DNA of 64,000 bases. It comes from Hyaloperonospora brassicae. Its lineage: Eukaryota; Oomycota; Peronosporomycetes; Peronosporales; Peronosporaceae. Within the stretch, counting starts at the first letter, position 1. Every line of letters starts with the position of its first letter. Positions 56,194 through 64,000 of the stretch are shown here, piece after piece. A program made the translations under genes and the position numbers. The DNA lies in the NCBI GenBank assembly GCA_947650285.1, contig CANTFL010001446.1:248001-312000 (forward strand). The letters are read 5' to 3'. The notes beneath the pieces were generated by a model that did no database searches, had not been told where the DNA came from, and saw nothing but the letters and a program-made list of their open reading frames with translations.

Positions 56194-56658
56194 CTAAAAG
56201 CCCAGGCCTACCAGCCACTTGCGCACATCGACCGCGTGGTCGCCAACAACTTCCAAGCGACCTGGGCGTGCAATCACTTGTTTGCCTTCACAGACCTTGG
56301 ACATCTCATCCCGCAGCTCCTGCTCGTCGCCCTTGTAGCGACGCAAAATGGTCAGCACCCGCGTGCGACCGTTTCGGTAGTCCCTGTACACTGGCAGCTG
56401 CAGTCCAAGTGCTGTGCGCTTGACGTGGAACGGAAGATCCGGCAGAGGCGATGCTGGAGCCGGTGACCAGCCATTGAAGCTCACGGTCTCCGGGACATAC
56501 GTAGGCTCGTACTTCAGCGGAGGCACCACCACTTTGTCCTGCGGCTGGCGCTGCAGAGCACGTAGATTAGCAGGATGACGGGTCTTGCGCCGGATCTGGC
56601 GGTTGCTTGCCACGCGCTCAATCGCGTGGACGCTCACGAGCACTCGGCGCTGGAACAT
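56194..56658 (-). CDS. Mitochondrial ribosomal protein mL49
   Basis: Single exon, 154 residues. The C-terminal half matches the mL49/IMG2 pattern: LPFHVKRTALGLQLPVYRDY, TRVLTILRRYKGDEQELRDE, a short insert, and KWLVGLGF as the usual Trp-Leu...Gly-Phe end. The N-terminal half is basic and compatible with a mitochondrial targeting region. It is a component of the mitochondrial large ribosomal subunit. It lies 241 bp downstream of the UMP synthase stop on the same strand, and is the second mitochondrial ribosomal gene in this block. Confidence 0.88.
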   Translation of the reverse strand: MFQRRVLVSVHAIERVASNRQIRRKTRHPANLRALQRQPQDKVVVPPLKYEPTYVPETVSFNGWSPAPASPLPDLPFHVKRTALGLQLPVYRDYRNGRTRVLTILRRYKGDEQELRDEMSKVCEGKQVIARPGRLEVVGDHAVDVRKWLVGLGF

Positions 56659-56899
56659 GCGGCACGGCGGGTGGTGACTGGTACGTAGCGGAGCCCTTGA
56701 CGATTGATTGGGCGAGCGCTTGTCGGGCTTTGATTCGTGGAAAAGAGTCGCTTTCGCAGCTCTGATTCGTGGAAATGAAAGAGTACGTGACGCAGCATGG
56801 CTTCAGCCGTTGTCCCATCTATTTAGGTCACAGTTGCATGTTTTGCCCGGGTAACTAGCAGCTGTTCCTGTGGTCTGTCGTCATGCGAGCAAGCTGGTA

Positions 56900-58569
56900 C
56901 TACTGCGTCGACACGCCATAGTCGGCACGGTAGGCGCGGATGATCGGTAGGTACGGGGCGTTGCAATCCGTTGCCGGGTCTGCGTTTTCGAGGAAAGCGA
57001 CGAGCGTGTCCAGCGTCGCGATACTTACAACGGGAATGCCGAAACTCGCCTTCACGTGGTCAATGGCCGATCGCGTGTCTTCGACCGACACTCTCTCCTG
57101 ACGGTCCAACGAGATGCATACGCCAGCGACCTGCGCGTTGGTTTTCGACAAGATGTCAAAAGCCTCACGGATCGCAGTCCCGGCAGTGATGACGTCGTCG
57201 ACGATCAGCACCCTGGCAAACACATGGCACACACGAACAAACGAAAGGCCGTTATTCTCATACGCCAATGATTGCACCACACCACTCATGACGAACCTCT
57301 TGCCGGTCATGTCGGCACCAACCAGCACGCCGCCTTCGCCATGGTCTTTGGCTTCTTTGCGGTTGTACGCAAAGGGGATGTCGACACCGTACATATCAGC
57401 GTACGCGATGGCCACGGTAGCTGCAAGCGTAATGCCCTTGTAGGCGGGGCCAAACAGCACGTCGAACTCTACACCGCTGTTCTGTGGACGAAGCATGAAG
57501 CAGCGATAGACACAAACACACAGCAATGTCACCGGCAGTACACGTAGCAGCTGACTGCCTCAGGTGTACGTACATGAATGGCCTGGGCGTAAAACCTGCC
57601 GAGCTTGCCAAGCGCGCAACCCGTGCGGAACAGACCGGCATTGAAAAAGTACGGACTCTGCCGTCCCGACTTCAGCGTAAACTCGCCAAATTTCAGCACG
57701 CCAAAAGACAGCGCGAACTTGATAAACTCGTTGGCACTCGTATTGACCACGACCGACGGAGCAGGCGTTGCTGCCACCTTCACCTTGCGGACAGCATTGA
57801 TGGCATCACGCAGGGACTCGGCAGCTTGTTTCGGGTCTGCGGCTTTGGAAATACCACGCGAAACAGGCACCAACAGACCAAGTCCAGACGCAGATAAACC
57901 AGCCATCACTGCTTCTTCCAAGTCGCCACCCTGTGCACCTATTCCCGGAGCCAGGATCCATAAATCAGGCGTCAAGGCACGTACGCGACGCAGAGCATCG
58001 GCGTCAGTAGCGCCCACCACGAGGCCAACATTGTCTTCGACGTTCCAGCGCTCGCACTTGACTGCCACTTCTTCAAACAGCGCGCGTGCGCCAACCGACA
58101 GCGTCTGAAAGTCATTGGCGCTGGCATTGGACGTCTTGCAGAGCACAAAGCAGCCACGATCGGGACGTCCTTTGACAAAAGGATCAATCGAGTCCTGACC
58201 CATGTACGGAGCCAACGTGACGGCGTGCGCCTCGAGCTTGTCAAAGGCCGAGACGGCGTAAGCAGCTGCGGTGGTGCTAATGTCTCCGCGCTTGGCGTCC
58301 AGAATCACGGGAATGCCATTGGGAATCGACTTGATCACAGTATGCAATGCAGTGATGCCCTCAGCCCCCAAAGCCTCAAAGAAGGCCGAATTGGGCTTAA
58401 AAGCCGCTGCTACGTGCTGCGTCTCTTCGATGAGACGCAAACAAAAAGACAGAGCAGCAGCGGCTGTTGCATCCGGTAGCTCTGCAATGTGCGGGTCCAG
58501 ACCCACGCACAGGAGCGAGTCCACAGCGGCCACGCGAGCGCGTACAGAGCTGAAGAAGCTGATGGGCAT
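56900..58569 (-). CDS. Bifunctional UMP synthase, OMP decarboxylase-OPRT order
   Basis: Exons 58569-57574, 57481-57297 and 57212-56900, with introns of 92 and 84 bp, give 497 residues. The OMP decarboxylase part comes first (about 1-270): SLLCVGLDP, the catalytic [16 protein letters not shown] and [11 protein letters not shown]. The orotate phosphoribosyltransferase part follows (about 290-497): [31 protein letters not shown] and, restored by the second splice, [16 protein letters not shown], the PRPP loop. Together they convert orotate to OMP and then UMP. Animal and plant enzymes are fused in the opposite order; this order is known from stramenopiles, kinetoplastids and some bacteria. An in-frame upstream ATG at 58710 would add 47 residues; the start used begins near the conserved domain. 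Confidence 0.95.
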
Positions 58570-59353
58570 GACGTCGAGTCGAGCGTGGAGTGAAATGCAA
58601 ACGAGTGTGATTGGTGGAAAAAGTGCGAGAGAGCTGGGATTTGTGATCCTAAAAAGTAGGACAGATGGTGCGGTAGATTTGTGTCGAGCTATTGGTGAGA
58701 CCAAATGCATGTGGGGCTACTGAGGTTTGATAATGATCAATCGGGCACTTTCCATTGCGCATCATAAATTTAGCTCTTGTTGTTCCTGAGATAGGATAAA
58801 TGAAGAAAAGTGGGACGCTTGCGTCCAAAAATGGTATCGTGCACAAAAGTGTGAACTACCAAGTCATCTGCTGTTCTACAAGTCGATTGATTTCGCTCGG
58901 ACACGTTGTGTGGGAGCATTGCATGTCTAGTGAAAAAAGCCAAAGCGACTCGTGTCACCCTATTGATGCCGAGCACAAAGGACACGACTTTGCATTCTAT
59001 CGGCAAATCTGTGGCACGCAATTGCCATTTGGTCAAATCGGCTGTGCCATTTTGGTCGCATGTGTCCGCTTTTCCGTGCACTCTTCTTTCGTCCAATCCC
59101 GCGACGCCAGCACAGATAGTGCCCTCGGAATCACGACACTTTTTCACGAGCGGTATTCCTCCTCCCTCCGGCCGGCGCAGTTTCGACGAGCTCCGACGCA
59201 CGTCGTGGCACGAGGTTTCCACTGGGTCCAGCACAACTGCGCTGTGTCTGTGTCTGCTCCGCTTTGTACAACAGGAGATCCTCACGACCATTCGCTAAGT
59301 GCTGTGTTCCTTGGGCGAAAGCAGTCGCTTAGAGTGGCAGACCTCTAGACTCG
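58570..59353. promoter_or_regulatory. Divergent spacer between UMP synthase and GOT1 genes
   Basis: About 780 bp. Two long chance frames (58770-59291 minus, 58800-59348 plus) overlap on opposite strands; neither has family resemblance or domain-like composition. Confidence 0.4.
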
Positions 59354-59773
59354 ATGCTGGACGACAACCGCAAGATCGGCACTTTGCTGCTGGGTCTCGG
59401 CTTTGCCTTCTTACTACTGGGTGTGCTCATGATCTTTGATGCAGCCATGTTGGCACTTGGCGACGTGTTGTTTCTGAGCGGCGTGGCGCTCACGATTGGT
59501 CTGTCGCGGACCGTGCGCTTCTTTACGCGCAAAGAGCGATGGCGTGGCATTGTGTGCTTCCTGGGCGGTATTCTGCTGGTCATGCTACGGTACCCGGTGA
59601 TCGGCATGATTCTGCAGAGCTTTGGCTTTTTGAACCTGTTTGGGTCGTTCTTTCCAGTGGCAGTGGCTTTTCTGCGGCAGACGCCCGTGATTGGAAACGT
59701 CCTGAGTCTTCCAGTGGTCAGTCAGGTTGTGGACCGACTAGCAGGCGTGCAAAAGCGTGGATATCAGGTGTGA
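59354..59773 (+). CDS. GOT1-family vesicle transport protein
   Basis: Single exon, 139 residues; family members are about 138. Four hydrophobic segments (about 9-28, 33-49, 65-79 and 85-105) surround the family pattern KIGTLLLGLGFAFLLLGV, FFTRKERWRG and FGFLNLFGSFFPVA. Got1 is a small tetraspanning protein of ER-Golgi vesicles that helps membrane fusion or cargo exit together with Sft2-type proteins. The start ATG is preceded by a stop-containing leader. It is convergent with the GTP cyclohydrolase II gene over 1.15 kb. Confidence 0.95.
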   Translation: MLDDNRKIGTLLLGLGFAFLLLGVLMIFDAAMLALGDVLFLSGVALTIGLSRTVRFFTRKERWRGIVCFLGGILLVMLRYPVIGMILQSFGFLNLFGSFFPVAVAFLRQTPVIGNVLSLPVVSQVVDRLAGVQKRGYQV

Positions 59774-60925
59774 GTGAGATGGAAGCAGGACGCACAACAC
59801 GCAGCTGAAGACGTGACGAGCGAACGTTGAACGAAGGTGGACGGGTGCTGTAGAAGCGTTGAGCTTGTGGACGTTATGCTTGAGCTCGTGTGGTTTCGCG
59901 TAAGGGATGACAGCCGTGATGCAGCAATGACAGCAATGATGTGGCAGGTCTTCTTGTGTAACACCCGCGGGCTGCTGCATCTATTATAAAGAGCGCAACG
60001 ATGGACCGCAAACTTGACTCGTAGATTGCTTGTTGGAATTGATATCGTCAGGTCGCTTGGTCTTTTTATCGAGTCACTTGTGGACACGTGCCAAGCTCTT
60101 GACTTCCTTGAAGCACTTTGGGAATGTCCTGTGAACCTCTTTGCGTAGAAGTATCTCGGCACCACGTATCGGCATGCACGTCACTGGTATACTTCTACGA
60201 ACCCGCACCGACTCTTTCGTGCTTGTAAGATGAGCAGCAAATATGCTACGCTATGTAGAGCAAAAAAAACAAAAGTCACAACCTCATTCGGTCACATCCT
60301 TTGCTCGTATCCGGAATGTTCATGTCGTTTTACGAAACTACCAAATGCGAATCTGGACGTCGCGTTGTAGGCCCTCCCTCACAGGACATTATCATTCACC
60401 AGAGGGTTTCATTGGTCAAGCGCGCTTGCATCGTATCACCTCGAATACGTTCGTGTGGTAGTCATTTATTCGCTCGGCGCACTCGTCCGTGTTGATCGTA
60501 TCGACCTGAGTGCAATGTGTTCGTCGTCGCCTGACAGTGATCGGCATGTAGTCACCTCACACGCACTGTCAGGACGCAATAGAGCCCTTGACGCGTGTAT
60601 ACCATTCAATGGATATCTACTCTACAACCCCTCCTTCCCTGACGCTCGGAGCGGTTCTACTTCAAAAATGCCGCCCATCTGCTTCAAACTTCTACAAAAT
60701 GGCCACTCACAAACTGAAGCAAAAGGCGGACCAGGGCAACCGACGAACGTGCTGCCGACGTAGACTGGCTCCCCTAGTTGACTACAACCGGCGACAGCTC
60801 AGGGCTCCACGTAGACGACGGCACGATGCATCGTGGTATGCCGCCATCGGTCCCCAGCATGCTTCGGTTCCGTCGACACAGCACCTGCTGATACGATGAT
60901 GATGAACTTCGAGTCCGAGCAGCTG
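59774..60925. other. Convergent spacer, nothing recognised
   Basis: 1.15 kb with only short frames. No RNA gene or repeat recognised. Confidence 0.5.
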
Positions 60926-61783
60926 TTAAAACCCAGTCTTGCAGGTTCCAGGAGATGACGTAGACGACGCCGTCGGAGATAAAGCGACCACAGCTTCATT
61001 TTGCGGATTACTCTGCACCTCCTCTTCATCCTGACTCTCGTCCGTAAACGTGTCGTCCCCACTGCCGTCTTCGCCTGGTGCACCGGGCAATAAGTGCGCC
61101 ATTCGCTTCGCTTTGGCCGTCAAGTACCCCTGACTGAACTCCCCGCCTTTCATCACAACGGGTTGTCTCCCCTCAATCGTCACGCCCAATTGGCTCAAGA
61201 GTCGAATCTTCCGCGGGTTGTTCGTCAACAGACAGACCGACTGAATTCCCAGGTCTTTCAAGATAGCCGGCACGGGCTCGTACGAGCGGTAGTCGTCTTT
61301 GAACCCAAGCACGCGGTTCGCATCCACAGTGTCCAGTCCTTGCTCTTGCACCGAGTACGCCATGATCTTGTTCGCAAGGCCAATGCCCCGTCCTTCTTGA
61401 GGCATGTAAATGACGACGCCCCCGTGCTTCTTTGTGTACGCCTTAGCATAGTCCAACTGCTCTTTGCAGTCGCACTTCAGCGAGCCAAACACCTCCGACG
61501 TGAAGCACTGGTCGTGCACGCGCACGAGCACATTGCGTTGGCCACGCACGTCGCCCGACACCATTGCAATGGGTTCGCTCTCCCGCAACGAGCCGATCGA
61601 GCGGTAAGCGCGGACGCGGAACGTCCCGCTCTCGGTCGGCAGCGCTGTCTCGGCCACGAACGTCGTGGTCACGTGGTCGCCGAGACACGTGAGGCCAGGG
61701 GCGTCGGCGTCAACGGCGGGTCGATACTTGAACGACGTGATGGTGGGAGGGGCGACATCTGCTGGACTCTGCCACCGGGTCAT
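60926..61783 (-). CDS. GTP cyclohydrolase II
   Basis: Single exon, 285 residues. Zinc ligands Cys93, Cys104 and Cys106 are in DQCFTSEVFGSLKCDCKEQL, and the catalytic YMPQEGRGIGLANKI lies at 126-140. GVTIEGRQPVV is near the end of the domain, with an LLTNNPRKI nucleotide-binding segment. The enzyme opens GTP to start riboflavin (FMN/FAD) synthesis. It is not fused to DHBP synthase, unlike the plant enzymes, so that activity must be encoded elsewhere. Residues after about 225 form an acidic and Ser-rich tail absent from the bacterial enzyme. Confidence 0.95.
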   Translation of the reverse strand: MTRWQSPADVAPPTITSFKYRPAVDADAPGLTCLGDHVTTTFVAETALPTESGTFRVRAYRSIGSLRESEPIAMVSGDVRGQRNVLVRVHDQCFTSEVFGSLKCDCKEQLDYAKAYTKKHGGVVIYMPQEGRGIGLANKIMAYSVQEQGLDTVDANRVLGFKDDYRSYEPVPAILKDLGIQSVCLLTNNPRKIRLLSQLGVTIEGRQPVVMKGGEFSQGYLTAKAKRMAHLLPGAPGEDGSGDDTFTDESQDEEEVQSNPQNEAVVALSPTASSTSSPGTCKTGF

Positions 61784-63600
61784 GATGATGTGGCGGAACG
61801 GACAATGCTGTCGAGACGGGCACCGACGACGACGACGGGGGGGTATGTGTGTGGCGGTGATGGACGGAGCTAAATGAGAGAGAGAGAGAGGCAGGTGGTG
61901 GGCTGTTTTCTAGTGCCCTGTCGCGCGCGCTCGAGCGCTGTGGAGCCGTCTGACTCGTTCGCTCAATTGCGTTCTGACGGACGGAGCGGCGGAGCGGGTG
62001 AGCGTCTGTCGGCTGATTGGGTAGTGAGGCCACGACACCACAAAATAAACGCACGTGGGGCAGAGCGACCTGTGAGATCCGATACAGTATGATCCGAGGG
62101 GGGATCCAGCTGTATCGAGGATGGCAGGGCAGTCAGCGAGCGGGTGGGTCTTTTTTGCATTTCGTTTGATGAGGCGGGTTTGGTTGTTGTGTGGTTGTTG
62201 CTACTGTTGTTATTCTAGGCGGGGTCTTTTTTTAGGTATGGCGTGGGAGAGGATCGCGCGCCAGCGATTGCGGTGCAACAAACGTCGCGTAAAGTACACA
62301 AATACGGCGCACGTTGAGCTCCTGCAGATACACATATCTCAGCTGCCGCGCGCAGCATGTCAATGATCCACGACCACCTCCGTCGATAGATGTACGACTT
62401 GCTCGTTGAATTGTGTCATCAAGAACGTGCTCGTCGCTTTTGGGGTCAGAGCGCCCTACGTGCCTTCTACAGCTCGTCGGTCTAAACGCGTCGCTAACGT
62501 TAGGACTGAAAGCTACTACTATGCTGACTCGTTGTGGTGCAAAAAACGCGCTTCTGTTTACGCGCCACGTCGAGGCGTTCAGATGATGACGCATCGCTCG
62601 CTGCATGACGGGAAGCGCTGCACGCGGATTGACCAAAATTGTGCGCCGGCACCTCTTGAGACTGAGAGCTGGTAGGATCAGCGAGATTTAGAAAGGTCTA
62701 AACATAGTCAATCGACTAAAATACAAGCTGGATGTACTTGACAGCGGATGACACCAGCAGATCCGTCGCAAGGCTTTCGACACTCTCACGCACAGTTGCG
62801 TCAATAGCAAAGGTCTGTGCATCCGATTGGACCCCATCATTGTATTGCTGTTCGCGTATTCCTGACAATCGACTTCGTCTTCCTCTTGACCGCATTACTA
62901 AAAAAAATAAGCAATCCAATCCAGTACACGACGATCAACTTCAGCACGTTTGACGATGGATCATTGGCACTTGACCAATTAATCCCCGCTATCGGTTACC
63001 ACTACCTCATTGCGATGATGGTGGCTTGTTGCATCACGTAGCTGGTTGGCGATCTCAAAGCTTGACGCATTCTGCAGTAACAAGTCGCTGAATACCCATT
63101 TCCTATTGCAATAAGCTTTGTCCGCGCAAAAAGAACTGGTGCATTTACTGCTGGTCTTTGTGGGTGCGATCGATCGTACTTGCTAGACATTTCGCGACGT
63201 TGGCAGTGAAGACGAATGTGTGCAGTTTCAGCCTCAGACCTGCTGGAAGCGCTCGCAGCATGTGATGCATCAAACTATGTCTCCCTCATGCATGAACAGC
63301 ATAGGGTGACGGGATGAGATCGTAAGCCCGGCAAGCTTAGAGAAAGCGTCGTCTTTTGGGGTATTTGCGAGAGGATCGACTACTTCGTATCTATCAACAA
63401 ACGATATAAGGGAGTGAGCAACATTGGCAAAGCGCTTTGCTTGCAGGAAGGGTGCTGTGTCAGGGGATAAAACTAGTCGAAAGCATCTACTGGAAGAAGA
63501 TTTGTGTCTTCGAGAATCCGACGGCGGTTACTTGTACGATTGTGACTGAGGTTAGCCCATTACGTGGTACTGACATAAATAAGTGTCGATGCGAATATTA
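61784..63600. other. Promoter side of GTP cyclohydrolase II, then no gene recognised
   Basis: A short GA microsatellite near 61876-61890 lies just upstream of the GTP cyclohydrolase II start. The rest holds short frames only. Confidence 0.5.
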
Positions 63601-63678
63601 TAGTCGCGAGAAATATGCATGATCATTGCTGTAGATTGTATCATCTACAGCAATGATCATGGATATTTCTCGCGACTA
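63601..63678. repeat. Near-perfect 36-bp hairpin
   Basis: TAGTCGCGAGAAATATGCAT at the left end begins a 36-bp arm (63601-63636). After a 6-base loop, 63643-63678 is its reverse complement with a single mismatch. No surrounding transposon ends are visible. Confidence 0.9.
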
Positions 63679-64000
63679 ACTACTGGATATAAGTTCATCT
63701 CGGTCATCATATTGTCCAACAAAGCGTTCGATAAATGATTAGCGCGCAATGGGTAGTACGCAGAATAGTTAAAACTCATGTTTACTTACTTATGTATAGC
63801 TAACGAAGGTTTACTTAGAGGCTTGATGAGCTTGGCAATATTCGAGACACATTTTTTAACTTCGCCTGGAGTATGCGTTGGTCTAATGTGATTCCTGTAC
63901 ACGTGCGTCTACGCGAAGACCTTACCAAAGATGGACTGATTGTTATCTCGGGTCTTTCTGCAGTATAAAGTACAACCTGAAACCCTGATGTGTAAGGATG
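63679..64000. other. No gene recognised
   Basis: AT-rich end of the window with short frames only. Confidence 0.5.

Noticed and set aside
58770..59348. Overlapping long ORFs on both strands upstream of GOT1
   Set aside because: Neither has family resemblance, and both occupy the divergent spacer of two well-supported genes.
1..64000. CRISPR array, prokaryotic operon or ribosomal RNA
   Set aside because: No regularly spaced identical repeats with unique spacers and no rRNA motifs were seen; introns and transposon types are eukaryotic.

Overview
The window looks like nuclear DNA of a plant-associated oomycete (Peronosporales: Phytophthora or a downy mildew). The signs are a secreted WY-type effector with a degenerate RxLR-dEER leader, UMP synthase in the stramenopile order (OMP decarboxylase first), compact intron-poor genes, an oomycete-type initiator in front of a glutathione transferase gene, and long gene-poor stretches full of transposons. 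No species can be named from sequence reading alone.

Layout. 1-2476: the 5' end of a minus-strand Ty3/Gypsy chromovirus, a diverged relative of its LTR, and unrecognised DNA. 2477-16935: a large inverted duplication. Each arm (about 5.8 kb without a later insertion) carries a LAMTOR3/MP1-like gene, an EXS-domain membrane protein gene, an inositol monophosphatase gene and the 5' part of a FAR1/MULE DNA transposon. The arms are separated by the remaining 2.36 kb of that transposon, and the inner junction falls on its 3' terminal inverted repeat. The left arm alone carries a 475-bp solo LTR with a 5-bp target duplication. 16936-34485: gene-poor DNA with the effector gene, a 5'-truncated LINE in a perfect 17-bp target duplication, two 15-bp minisatellites and much unrecognised DNA, AT-rich in places. 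34486-42469: a decayed chromovirus (LTR-gag-pol-chromodomain, minus strand) that carries two overlapping ORFs on the opposite strand between the chromodomain and the 3' LTR. 42470-47623: mostly empty, with one sigma-like glutathione transferase gene. 47624-61783: a gene-dense housekeeping block: RED/IK splicing factor, NAC-beta, mitochondrial uL23m, an unidentified multi-exon gene, Rab32-like GTPase, ARID protein, mitochondrial mL49, OMPDC-OPRT UMP synthase, GOT1 and GTP cyclohydrolase II. 61784-64000: no gene recognised, but a 36-bp near-perfect hairpin.

How the parts relate. The gene-dense block is ordinary core metabolism, trafficking and translation, with short divergent and convergent spacers. 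The biologically unusual parts are (i) the gene-carrying inverted duplication whose inner breakpoint sits exactly at a MULE end with 7 bp of microhomology, and (ii) the antisense ORF pair inside the chromovirus, which stays open although gag and pol are broken in several places. All coordinates of spliced genes come from reading GT-AG junctions by eye and joining frames that restore known family sequences.
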